A stretch of DNA of 64,000 nucleotides, taken from positions 2,790,001 to 2,854,000 of the forward strand of contig NZ_CP039396.1 of assembly GCF_004803915.1 (NCBI RefSeq), written 5' to 3'. The first letter of the stretch is position 1. Each line of letters begins with the position of its first letter. This document shows positions 19,057 to 29,735 of this stretch, one piece after another. Source of the stretch: Duncaniella dubosii (lineage in GTDB: Bacteria; Bacteroidota; Bacteroidia; Bacteroidales; Muribaculaceae). The notes beneath the pieces are model-generated. The model made no database searches and was not told where the DNA came from. It worked only from the letters and a program-made list of their open reading frames with translations. A program made the position numbers and the translations under genes.

Positions 19057-21789
19057 CTATTTCGCAGCTATGCGGTCGCGAAGTTCCGATGGGGTTTCGC
19101 CAAAAGCCTCTTTGTAGCAGCGTGTGAAATAGGCTGGAGTCGAAAATCCGACTTCGTAGGCGATTTCACTGATTGATTTCTGAGTGGTGGTCAGCATTTC
19201 GCGTGAGCGTTTGAGACGGATGTTACGCAGAAGTTCTACCGGAGTATAATTGGTGAGAGCCTTTATCTTGCGGTATAATTGTGAGCGTCCAAGCCCCATG
19301 TCTGACGCAAGCCGGTCGATATTAAGGTCTGGATTACCCATTTCAGCCGACACGATTTCAAGGAAACGTGCATAGAATTCGTTTTCGGTATCGGGATTTA
19401 CCTTAGGTTTAGGTGTCTCGGCCGTCTTTACAGACATAGGAGATGGATTTCCCCATACATTTTTGATACGTCTGCGGTTCTCGATCAGATTCCGGCAGCG
19501 TGATTTCAGCACAGTGGTGTTGAACGGTTTTGCCACATAACCGTCAGCTCCGCTCTCATAGCCTTGGGCTCTTTGCTCGTCCATAGAGCATGCTGTCAGA
19601 AGCAGTACGGGGATATGTGAAGTGGATATCTCATCCTTGATTTTCCTGCAACATTCAAGTCCGTCCATGACAGGCATCATCACGTCGCAGACAATCAGAT
19701 CCGGCACATATTTCGCTGCCAGTCGCAGGCCTTCTCTTCCGTTTGATGCAAAAATGACGGTATATTCATCGGAAAGGAGTTGTCCGAGCATATTGCGGAT
19801 ATCTTCATTGTCGTCGATTACGAGCAGAAGCGGTTTGTCAGTGTCAGTTTGCTGCCGATTCGTATCTATTTCTCCAAGTTCCGTTTCCACATCGGTTCCA
19901 GAAATCGCTTTTTTCGTCGTAAAGTTTCTTGTCTCAGCCACATGTCTTACGGGGAGTTTTACCGTGAACCGCGACCCTTCGTTCAGACGGCTTTCTACTT
20001 CAATGCTGCCTTCATGCAGTTCGACAAAAGCTTTTGCGAGAGACAGACCAATGCCTGAGCCGTTTGGATGGATTTTGTCTACCTGATAGAATCGGTCGAA
20101 GATATTGTCGATGTCTTCGGCAGCTATTCCCCGGCCGGTGTCGGCTACTGACAAAACGAGCTTTTCACTGCCGTCGCAATTGGCGGAAAATTTAATCTTT
20201 CCGTTATCAGGAGTATATTTGAACGCGTTGGACATCAGATTAAAGAACACACGCTCGATTTTTTCGACATCGATGGCTATCGAAAAGTTGTCGGGGAGAT
20301 GGATGTCAATATTCAGTTTGATATCTCTTTTACGGGCAATTGCAAGAAACGAATCGGCCCAGTCTGCCAAAAGCGGCTTGAGACTTACTTCCTCAAGGTT
20401 TATATCCAGTTTGCCGTTTTCATATTTTCTGAAATCGAGTATCTGATTGATGAGCCTGTGAAGAATTCTGACGTTCTTGTGGGCTATCTTTACCAATGTA
20501 TGTTGCTGTGGAGTAAGGTTATCGGCTTTGACAAGTTGCTCAACCGGTTCTGCAATTAGAGTGAGAGGAGTTCGCAGGTCGTGGGATACATTAGTGAAAA
20601 ATATCAGTTTTGATTGTGTGGCTGCATTGAGTTGTTCGTTGAGCGCTTTTTGCGTATCACGTTGTTCCTCAAGTAGTCGATTCTGCTCCATAAGTTCTTT
20701 CTGGTGGCGCTGACGTTGCCAGAATATTCTCAGGAACAGGAATAATACTCCCAACAGCAGAACCACGATGGCAATCGCCGCATAGAACAGAGAGGTCTGT
20801 GCTGAATGCTTGTTCCAGAAATCATCAACCTGACTTTTAAGCGTCTTTATTTTTGCAGAATCTTCTTTGAGTGATTCATTCTGCAGCAGAAGTATGTCAG
20901 CATTGCTTATATCCACAGGCGATGATATCGGGAAAGTCGAGACTCTTTCGTATGGTTCTCCTTTGAGTATTGCCAATGCAGTCCTTATGACCCGATAGCC
21001 TTCAGTCGGATAGAGAAATGTTGCATCAATCACACTGTCGGCCACAGCTTTTATGCCTATTTCCGGGGCTGCGTCGATACCGATGACCTTAATGTCGAGT
21101 CCATGTTTTTTTGCCATTTCGGATGCCGCGATAGCCATGCGGTCGTTATGGGCATAGATAAGATCGATATCTTTACAGACAGTAAACATTGAATCGCATA
21201 CGCTTGCCGCATCATCGTAATTCCAATTGCCGTATGCTGATGCGATTACACTGATGCCTTCCTCTGTAGCCCCTTCGATGAATCCGTCGTGACGCTCTTT
21301 GGCCGGTGTTGAGCCTGCAAGTCCGTAGATTTCTATCACTTTCCCGCCTTTGCCTATAAGATGACGGCCATAATGTGCGGCTGATTTACCGATGCCGAAA
21401 TTATCAACACCCAAGTATGCGGTATAACTGTCGCCGTTGATGTTGCGGTCAAAAATAATAACCGGCGTCCCGGACTCATACACCTCTTTTATTATAGGGG
21501 TTATGGCATCTGCTTCATTGGGTGCGGCGATGATTATGTCGAAGCCATTGTCTTTGAAATAGCGTATGTCGGATATCTGCTTTTCGTTGCTGTCGTCTGC
21601 GGAGCGTATTTCTACTGTCGCTTCGGGATGGAACATTATCTCTCGGTTGATTTCGTCGTTCATTTTTGCACGCCAGTCATCCTGACTGCATTGCGACACA
21701 CCGATCCGATAAGTCTTTTTCTCATGGCATGAGGACAAGAGTGCAGAGAAGGATATGATTGTCAGAAATAATAAATAAATCCTTTTCAT
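19057..21789 (-). CDS. Hybrid two-component sensor/regulator with fructose-binding-protein-like sensor (BT1754-like)
   Basis: 910 residues. Signal/anchor with SSC near residue 20; a periplasmic-binding-protein sensor (about 28-310, with IIAAPNEADAITPIIKE and VIIFDRNINGDSY); a membrane span near 335-355; HisKA with NVSHDLRTPLTLI; HATPase with DTGRGIA and GSGIGLSLAK; a receiver with VIDDNEDIR and VCDVMMPVMDG; and a C-terminal AraC HTH (GLGRSQLYRKIKALT). The architecture matches the fructan regulator BT1754 of B. thetaiotaomicron, whose sensor binds fructose (established knowledge), so free periplasmic fructose is the likely signal. It lies upstream of susC and divergent from GH32 and should activate both. 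Intact. Confidence 0.93.
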   Translation of the reverse strand: MKRIYLLFLTIISFSALLSSCHEKKTYRIGVSQCSQDDWRAKMNDEINREIMFHPEATVEIRSADDSNEKQISDIRYFKDNGFDIIIAAPNEADAITPIIKEVYESGTPVIIFDRNINGDSYTAYLGVDNFGIGKSAAHYGRHLIGKGGKVIEIYGLAGSTPAKERHDGFIEGATEEGISVIASAYGNWNYDDAASVCDSMFTVCKDIDLIYAHNDRMAIAASEMAKKHGLDIKVIGIDAAPEIGIKAVADSVIDATFLYPTEGYRVIRTALAILKGEPYERVSTFPISSPVDISNADILLLQNESLKEDSAKIKTLKSQVDDFWNKHSAQTSLFYAAIAIVVLLLGVLFLFLRIFWQRQRHQKELMEQNRLLEEQRDTQKALNEQLNAATQSKLIFFTNVSHDLRTPLTLIAEPVEQLVKADNLTPQQHTLVKIAHKNVRILHRLINQILDFRKYENGKLDINLEEVSLKPLLADWADSFLAIARKRDIKLNIDIHLPDNFSIAIDVEKIERVFFNLMSNAFKYTPDNGKIKFSANCDGSEKLVLSVADTGRGIAAEDIDNIFDRFYQVDKIHPNGSGIGLSLAKAFVELHEGSIEVESRLNEGSRFTVKLPVRHVAETRNFTTKKAISGTDVETELGEIDTNRQQTDTDKPLLLVIDDNEDIRNMLGQLLSDEYTVIFASNGREGLRLAAKYVPDLIVCDVMMPVMDGLECCRKIKDEISTSHIPVLLLTACSMDEQRAQGYESGADGYVAKPFNTTVLKSRCRNLIENRRRIKNVWGNPSPMSVKTAETPKPKVNPDTENEFYARFLEIVSAEMGNPDLNIDRLASDMGLGRSQLYRKIKALTNYTPVELLRNIRLKRSREMLTTTQKSISEIAYEVGFSTPAYFTRCYKEAFGETPSELRDRIAAK

Positions 21790-21835
21790 GTGGTTTCAGA
21801 TTATTAGGCATGGGGTAGGTTTCTTTCGATGTGTG

Positions 21836-21843
21836 CAAAGATA
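21836..21843 (-). promoter_or_regulatory. -7 box of the sensor/regulator gene
   Basis: Minus-strand TATCTTTG matches TAnnTTTG, 47 bp before the regulator's ATG. Confidence 0.5.
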
Positions 21844-21891
21844 ATGATAATAATATGAAAAACAGAGCCTTCACTTATAAATTTTGTGCGA

Positions 21892-21907
21892 TGCAACATT
21901 TGTTGCA
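21892..21907. promoter_or_regulatory. Palindromic candidate operator for the fructan regulator
   Basis: A perfect 16-bp palindrome, TGCAACATTTGTTGCA, 43 bp upstream of the GH32 -7 box. Halves of it (GATGCAACAT, TGTTGC) and a 12-mer CGATTTTTAATA recur upstream of susC (18857-18935), which is expected of a shared AraC-type binding site. Confidence 0.5.
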
Positions 21908-21949
21908 CCTTATGCACGATTTTTAATACTTGCTGTCTGGGATAGTTAG

Positions 21950-21957
21950 TAGATTTG
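21950..21957 (+). promoter_or_regulatory. -7 box of the GH32-permease-kinase operon
   Basis: TAGATTTG matches TAnnTTTG, 40 bp before the GH32 ATG, with a TTG about 18 bp upstream. Confidence 0.55.
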
Positions 21958-21996
21958 CATTGTCAAAACAAACAACGACAAAACCTTATTATAAAT

Positions 21997-23838
21997 ATGA
22001 AAAAAATTTCCAATATCATGATGACTCTGGTTACTGTGGCAACCGCCATGACCGGGAACCAGAATGCAATTGCAGGAAACGGAGTGGAAGTCGAGCATCT
22101 CGGCACAAACAATACTTTGGTACGGGTTACATCCGATGGAAAGTATCTTATACTTCCTGTTCAGGAATCCAACGAAGAAGCTGCTGTCAATGTACTCGTA
22201 GATGGCCGGCTCGATAAAACACTGAGTGTCCGTCTTGCAAAATCAAAGGTGGATTATACTGTTCCTCTGAATATTGAAAAGTACAAAGGAAAGGAACTCC
22301 TTTTAAATGTAGTGACTTCTCAGAACCGTTCGTCTGTCCGTGAAGCGAAGGAAGACGCATGCTGGAGCAATTTTGTAGTCTCCGATACTTTTGATGTCTC
22401 AAATCGTGAGAAATTTCGTCCGGCATATCATCACACTCCTATATACGGCTGGATGAACGATCCTAACGGAATGTTTTACAAAGATGGCGTGTGGCATCTG
22501 TGCTACCAGTGGAATCCCTATGGTTCAAAATGGCAGAATCTTTCGTGGGGACATTCGACAAGCCCTGACCTGATTCATTGGACCCGGATGGACGATGCAG
22601 TTATCGAGCCTGACGGCCTCGGCCTGATTTTCAGCGGTAGTTCCGCTATTGACAAGGAAAACAGTGCCGGATTCGGTAAAGATGCCATAGTAGCCATGTA
22701 TACCTCGGCTGCCGCCAGTCAGATTCAAAGTCTTGCATGGAGCGATGACGATGGCATGACATTCAATAAATATCCGGGCAATCCTGTCCTTACGCTCAAT
22801 AGCGAGGCTCGTGACCCGAATATGTTCTGGAATCCCGACACGAAAGAATGGACTTTAGTGCTCGCACATGCGCTTGACCATGAAATGCTGATTTTTACAT
22901 CTCCCGACATGAAAGAATGGACTTTGCAGAGTCGCTTTGGACGTGGACTTGGTGCGCAGGACGGTGTATGGGAATGTCCCGACCTGTTTGAACTTCCGGT
23001 AGAGGGTACAGATGAGAAGAAATGGGTGTTGCTCTGCAACCTTAATCCCGGCGGTCCCTTCGGCGGAAGTGCCACACAGTACTTTATCGGTGATTTTGAC
23101 GGCAAAACATTTGTATCTGATACGGATGCGTCGGGCAATGTACCTACAAAATGGCTCGATTTCGGCAAGGATCACTATGCTACTGTAAGCTTTAGCGATG
23201 CTCCCGATGGCCGTCGGACAGTGATAGGCTGGATGAGCAACTGGCAGTATGCCCCCGAAGTACCTACCATGCAGTTCAGAAGTGCGAATACCCTCCCGCG
23301 CGAAATCGGACTTTTTCGTGGAGCTGATGGCGAGATTTATGCCTCTTCAACACCTTCGCCCGAACTTGAGGCGCTTCGCGACAGACTTACACTTGATGTA
23401 AAGTCAAAAAAGATAGGGAAGAAGCCTGTATCGTTCCGTTTGCCTTCAGAGAATGATGGCGTCTGCGAAATATTGGCGGATGTCAATCCGGGCAACGCAG
23501 CTAAAGTCAATCTCGAACTCTCGAACAGCAAGGGTGAAAAAGTGGATATGATTTATGATGTCAATGCTCGGACATTGTCGTTTGACCGTCGTGAAAGCGG
23601 AATCGTTGATTTCAGTCAGGATTTTCCTTCTGTTACGGTGTCGCCCACTTTTGGTGACGGCAAAAAGATAAGCCTCCGTATTTTCATTGACCGTTCAAGT
23701 ATTGAAGTCTTTGGCAACAACGGACGTTTCGTGATGACGAACCTTGTTTTCCCTAATGAACCATATTCCGCCTTATCTGTAAAGTCGGAAAACGGTACAG
23801 CTAAACTATCCGATTTGCGGATTTATTCAATTAAGTAA
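21997..23838 (+). CDS. GH32 fructan hydrolase (levanase/inulinase/invertase family)
   Basis: 613 residues from the ATG at 21997, chosen because the signal peptide (MKKISNIMMTLVTVATAMTG...AIAG) starts there. There is no lipobox, so the enzyme is probably periplasmic. An N-terminal ~110-residue beta domain precedes the five-bladed propeller. All three catalytic residues are present: nucleophile Asp155 in WMNDPNG, Asp273 in EARDPN, acid/base Glu326 in WECPDL. A C-terminal beta-sandwich follows (IDRSSIEVFGNNGRFVMTN). It should release fructose from fructo-oligosaccharides. First gene of an operon with the permease (40 bp gap) and fructokinase. Whether it is exo-levanase, exo-inulinase or sucrase cannot be told. 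Confidence 0.95.
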   Translation: MKKISNIMMTLVTVATAMTGNQNAIAGNGVEVEHLGTNNTLVRVTSDGKYLILPVQESNEEAAVNVLVDGRLDKTLSVRLAKSKVDYTVPLNIEKYKGKELLLNVVTSQNRSSVREAKEDACWSNFVVSDTFDVSNREKFRPAYHHTPIYGWMNDPNGMFYKDGVWHLCYQWNPYGSKWQNLSWGHSTSPDLIHWTRMDDAVIEPDGLGLIFSGSSAIDKENSAGFGKDAIVAMYTSAAASQIQSLAWSDDDGMTFNKYPGNPVLTLNSEARDPNMFWNPDTKEWTLVLAHALDHEMLIFTSPDMKEWTLQSRFGRGLGAQDGVWECPDLFELPVEGTDEKKWVLLCNLNPGGPFGGSATQYFIGDFDGKTFVSDTDASGNVPTKWLDFGKDHYATVSFSDAPDGRRTVIGWMSNWQYAPEVPTMQFRSANTLPREIGLFRGADGEIYASSTPSPELEALRDRLTLDVKSKKIGKKPVSFRLPSENDGVCEILADVNPGNAAKVNLELSNSKGEKVDMIYDVNARTLSFDRRESGIVDFSQDFPSVTVSPTFGDGKKISLRIFIDRSSIEVFGNNGRFVMTNLVFPNEPYSALSVKSENGTAKLSDLRIYSIK

Positions 23839-23878
23839 GCCAGTTTTTGTAAATTCATTGAAAAATAAAATCTGAAAT

Positions 23879-25066
23879 ATGGAAGTTACTCAACCTTTAG
23901 CTACCGATAAAAAAAGCACTCTGTTGCAGATTGCCCCTGTGATGTTATGCTTTTTCGCGATGGGATTTGTGGATCTTGTCGGAACTGCCTCAAACTACGT
24001 GCAGAAAGACCTCGGACTTACTGATTCGCAAGCCAACCTGTTTCCCTCGCTTGTATTTTTCTGGTTCCTGATATTCTCTGTGCCGACCGGCATGCTGATG
24101 AATAGGATCGGACGTAAGAAGACCGTGCTGTTGAGCCTCGTTGTTACTGCGGCATCTCTGATAGTCCCCATTGCGGATGACGGTTATATGACAATGCTTA
24201 TCTCGTTCTCTCTGCTCGGCATCGGTAATGCCATCATGCAGACTTCTCTGAATCCCCTCGTCACCAACCTGATCAGTGGCGATAAACTTGCTTCGACTTT
24301 GACTTTCGGACAGTTCGTAAAGGCTATCGCGTCGTTTCTTGCCCCGATACTTGCCGCATGGGGCGCTACGACTTTCCTTCCGACTTTCGGCCTTGGATGG
24401 CGCGCGCTGTTTGTGATTTACGCAGTGATTTGTTTCCTCTCCATTTCGGCTCTCGGAGCTACTCCTATCGAGGAGGAGCGTCCCGACAAGGCTTCCGGTG
24501 TAGGGGAGTGTCTGAGACTTCTTGGCCGTCCATTTGTGTTGCTGTGTTTCCTTGGCATAATATGCCATGTCGGAATTGATGTCGGCACCAATACAACTGC
24601 TCCGAAGATTATCATGGAGCGCATGGGGCTTCCTCTGGAAGAAGCCGGTTTTGCAACAGGTATCTATTTCATATTCCGTACTGTCGGTTCGTTTGCCGGC
24701 GCATTCATCCTTCGTTCGGTCTCATCGAAACTTTTCTTCGGCCTAAGTGTTGTAATGATGCTTGTGGCAATGGTGATGCTTGCCGTCTGTGATACTATTA
24801 CCCCGATTTATGTGGCTCTTGCTCTTATCGGATTTGGTAATTCCAATATTTTCCCGATAGTATTTTCTCAAGCTCTTATAAGTTCTCCCAAAGAGAAGAA
24901 TGAGGTTTCCGGACTTATGATTATGGGCCTTTTCGGTGGCACTGTGTTCCCTCTTGCTATGGGATATGCTGCAGATGCTGTCGGCCAGATCGGTGCTGTA
25001 GCTGTCATGGCTGTCGGTGTAATCTACCTGCTTTACTATACAATTAAGATTAAAACCATTAAATAA
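23879..25066 (+). CDS. MFS sugar permease, FucP/GlcP type, probably fructose
   Basis: 395 residues and 12 membrane segments. The first half carries the MFS loop GMLMNRIGRKKTV, and the second half VALALIGFGNSNIFPIVFS resembles FucP-family sugar:H+ symporters. Placed between GH32 and fructokinase, it most likely takes free fructose from the periplasm into the cytoplasm, as the corresponding permease does in the B. thetaiotaomicron fructan locus. Starts 40 bp after GH32 and ends 11 bp before the kinase. Confidence 0.9.
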   Translation: MEVTQPLATDKKSTLLQIAPVMLCFFAMGFVDLVGTASNYVQKDLGLTDSQANLFPSLVFFWFLIFSVPTGMLMNRIGRKKTVLLSLVVTAASLIVPIADDGYMTMLISFSLLGIGNAIMQTSLNPLVTNLISGDKLASTLTFGQFVKAIASFLAPILAAWGATTFLPTFGLGWRALFVIYAVICFLSISALGATPIEEERPDKASGVGECLRLLGRPFVLLCFLGIICHVGIDVGTNTTAPKIIMERMGLPLEEAGFATGIYFIFRTVGSFAGAFILRSVSSKLFFGLSVVMMLVAMVMLAVCDTITPIYVALALIGFGNSNIFPIVFSQALISSPKEKNEVSGLMIMGLFGGTVFPLAMGYAADAVGQIGAVAVMAVGVIYLLYYTIKIKTIK

Positions 25067-25077
25067 TAGAAAGAATC

Positions 25078-25956
25078 ATGAAAGACTATGTAGTCGGAAT
25101 GGGAGAGGCTCTGTGGGATGTTCTCCCCGAGGGAAAGAAGATCGGTGGCGCTCCTGCCAATTTTGCATATCACGTGTCGCAGTTCGGGCTTCCCAGCTGT
25201 GTGGTAAGTGCGGTCGGCGATGACGCTCTTGGAAAAGAAATCCTTGAAAATTTCACTTCAAAAGGTCTGAATCAGTTGATAGAGACAGTCCCTTATCCGA
25301 CAGGTACTGTACAGGTTGAAATCGATCAGGCCGGAATACCCCAGTATGAGATAAAAGAAAACGTGGCATGGGATAATATTCCTTATACCAACCGCCTCGA
25401 AGAACTTGCAAAAAAGACAAAGGCTGTATGCTTCGGTTCTCTTGCTCAGCGCAATGTAGTATCGCGCAACACGATAAACCGTTTCCTTGACGTAATGCCG
25501 AAGACGGATGACAGTCTTGTCGTGTTTGATGTCAATCTTCGTCAGGGTTTCTACAACAAAGAAATTCTGTGCAGTTCGATGGAGCGATGCAATATTCTCA
25601 AGATAAATGATGAGGAACTTGTGACAGTCAGCCGAATGTTCGGATATCCCGGAATCGACCTTCAGGATAAATGCTGGATTCTGCTTGGAAAATATAATCT
25701 CAAGATGCTGATTCTTACCTGTGGCATAAACGGAAGCTATGTTTTCACTCCGGGAAATGTATCGTTTCAGCCGACCCCTAAAGTGGAAGTCGCTGATACG
25801 GTCGGAGCAGGCGACTCCTTCACTGCGGCCTTTATCTCAAGCATCCTTAAAGGCAAATCCGTCGCTGATGCACACGCTCTTGCCGTCCAGACCTCCGCAT
25901 TCGTGTGTACACGACAAGGTGCTATGCCAATCCTCCCCGCTGAATTTACTGCATGA
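25078..25956 (+). CDS. PfkB-family fructokinase
   Basis: 292 residues. A ribokinase-fold enzyme with the N-terminal GEALWDVLPEGKKIGGAPANFAYH and the C-terminal anion hole DTVGAGDSFTAAF carrying the catalytic Asp. Phosphorylates fructose, probably to fructose-6-phosphate, for glycolysis. Last gene of the GH32 operon; a terminator follows 24 bp later. KdgK at 40718 is the other PfkB enzyme of the window and is clearly distinct. Confidence 0.93.
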   Translation: MKDYVVGMGEALWDVLPEGKKIGGAPANFAYHVSQFGLPSCVVSAVGDDALGKEILENFTSKGLNQLIETVPYPTGTVQVEIDQAGIPQYEIKENVAWDNIPYTNRLEELAKKTKAVCFGSLAQRNVVSRNTINRFLDVMPKTDDSLVVFDVNLRQGFYNKEILCSSMERCNILKINDEELVTVSRMFGYPGIDLQDKCWILLGKYNLKMLILTCGINGSYVFTPGNVSFQPTPKVEVADTVGAGDSFTAAFISSILKGKSVADAHALAVQTSAFVCTRQGAMPILPAEFTA

Positions 25957-25980
25957 TCTAGATACAGATGTATTGAATGC

Positions 25981-26018
25981 AATCAGCCTCTGAGATAATT
26001 CCGTCTCGGAGGCTGATT
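25981..26018 (+). terminator. Terminator of the GH32 operon
   Basis: AATCAGCCTCTGAGA pairs with TCTCGGAGGCTGATT (one G-T/mismatch) across an 8-nt loop, followed by ATTTTG. Confidence 0.85.
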
Positions 26019-26147
26019 ATTTTGTATGACGGGTATGTCATAAAAATATAGAGTGTAACATTTAAGCTACACTCCATTTATATGTATTTAGATTGTTCTA
26101 AATTGATGGATTACTTCTCTTCCTCAAATCTAACCATATATGATTAC

Positions 26148-26273
26148 AATAGTTCGGTAAAATTTGCATATTCAATTGAATATCAATAAGATACAACAAC
26201 AATTCAATATCAATGCAAACTATTGTGTATCAGTGCGATACAGCTATGCCTGCTCAAAAATTACCGAACTGTT
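26148..26273 (+). mobile_element. MITE-like element, copy B
   Basis: 126 bp, inverted with respect to copy A at 18387-18512, and identical except for one base. It is flanked by the direct repeats GATTAC at 26142-26147 and 26274-26279, a 6-bp target duplication. It lies between the GH32 operon and the toxin gene and does not break any gene. Together with the terminator it fills most of the 398-bp gap after the kinase. Confidence 0.9.
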
Positions 26274-26354
26274 GATTACCAATATATTGGTATTGCATGG
26301 TACAAATATGGATATTCAAATTCGTAGGAATGACATCGGTTACTTTGCCGTTTT

Positions 26355-26958
26355 CTATCTCGGAAGGATAGTTGAAGCCCAGTCGGGAAGCTCCTCAACA
26401 TAGCGTTTCACAAGCTCTCCTTCGCTCAGTCGGAAGAGAAGCCTCGCTTCCGCATCCTCAATTGAATTGTCATAGACATATAGCCTATCGACATATGGAG
26501 CCAAGGCTATACAGTTTGCGATGGACTTTTCGTAGCGGGATATGATTTTGGGAATAGGCACATCATGACCGCCATTTAGCACGCGGTTAGCGACTCGCTT
26601 AGCATTTATAGAGGGGGATTCGGTGGAGACAAAGAAGAGACGGATGAAGAATCCGGCTTGCTTCGTTCTGAGAATATAATCGATTTTGTCGGTGGCTGAC
26701 ATCACAGTCTCAAAGATATGGCTCTTGCGTTCAGCAAGACATTTTTCCCTCCATTCGTTGCAATAGTTTGCGGCTTTCAGAATAGACTCCTGATTATTCC
26801 AATACGCCGAACACATCGCGGGCAACATTGTCGGGATTGATGTATTCCGAATCTTCTATCCATTCATGGTGGAGAATTTTGGAGGTCACAGATGTTTTAC
26901 CCGACCCGTTGGGTCCGGCAATAACAATAAGAACAGGACGATGTTTACTTGCAGCCAT
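26355..26958 (-). pseudogene. Zeta-toxin-family kinase, frameshifted
   Basis: The N-terminal part (26958 down to 26794) reads with the Walker A loop IAGPNGSGKTSVTSKIL and EYINPDNVARDVFG, then a stop. The rest, in the +1 frame, has the zeta-family parts WNNQESILKAAN, FETVMS, KQAGFFIRLFFVST, RVLNGGHDVPIPKIISRY and LYVYDNS. Removing one T from the TT in GTATTGG (near 26800) joins them. Zeta toxins phosphorylate UDP-GlcNAc (known for the family); this chromosomal Bacteroidales type is less studied. Inactive as given, if the sequence is right. Overlaps its small upstream partner by 14 bp. Confidence 0.8.
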
Positions 26959-27160
26959 TGCGGAGTCGATTAAGCGTTTCTTCTACTCTTGCACGGGCTT
27001 CTTGAGTAGCTGCCTCAATCCCGGCAGCCACGCGTTCGGCCGCGCGGCTGGTGCTTTCGCGCGCATCTTCGGCAACCTCACGCATAATCTGAGCCATGCG
27101 CTCGTCACCCGGCTCCTCCATCGACGTGAGTCGATAGCTGTTCATCTGCTCTTCCGACAT
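26945..27160 (-). CDS. Small partner (putative antitoxin) of the zeta-like toxin
   Basis: 71 residues from the ATG at 27160 (MSEEQMNSYRLTSMEEPGDE...); mostly helical, Arg/Glu/Ala-rich, with no DNA-binding motif. The frame extends further upstream but the extension is AT-rich and unlike protein. Its stop overlaps the toxin start by 14 bp, the arrangement expected for a coupled toxin-antitoxin pair. The antitoxin role is inferred from position only. Confidence 0.7.
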   Translation of the reverse strand: MSEEQMNSYRLTSMEEPGDERMAQIMREVAEDARESTSRAAERVAAGIEAATQEARARVEETLNRLRNGCK

Positions 27161-27368
27161 AATATAATCTTTTCTTAATTCAACGCCAAATATACGAAAA
27201 AAGTCTGAAACGACCTTTCTTTTTAACAATGCTCTATTACTCATGGTTATATGAATATAGCCGTTTTGGCGTTTCCTCCACAAAGGAATATCAACGTCAA
27301 AATGAGTATCAGTACAAATATAAGCTAAAATCCATAAAAACAAGTATCTGGAGCGAAGAGTAGAAATA

Positions 27369-27405
27369 AAAATGGAGTGTGACTCGCTGAGCCACACTCC
27401 ATTTT
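27369..27405 (-). terminator. dnaK terminator
   Basis: A perfect 13-bp stem, AAAATGGAGTGTG with CACACTCCATTTT, and an 11-nt loop, 22 bp beyond the dnaK stop. It ends in T-rich sequence in both directions. Confidence 0.9.
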
Positions 27406-27427
27406 ATTATCGTTGATTTGGTGTCTC

Positions 27428-29735
<2,308 letters not shown>

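Noticed and set aside
26041..26080. Hairpin GAGTGTA...TACACTC after the fructokinase
   Set aside because: Short stem, already preceded by a good terminator; not worth a separate call.
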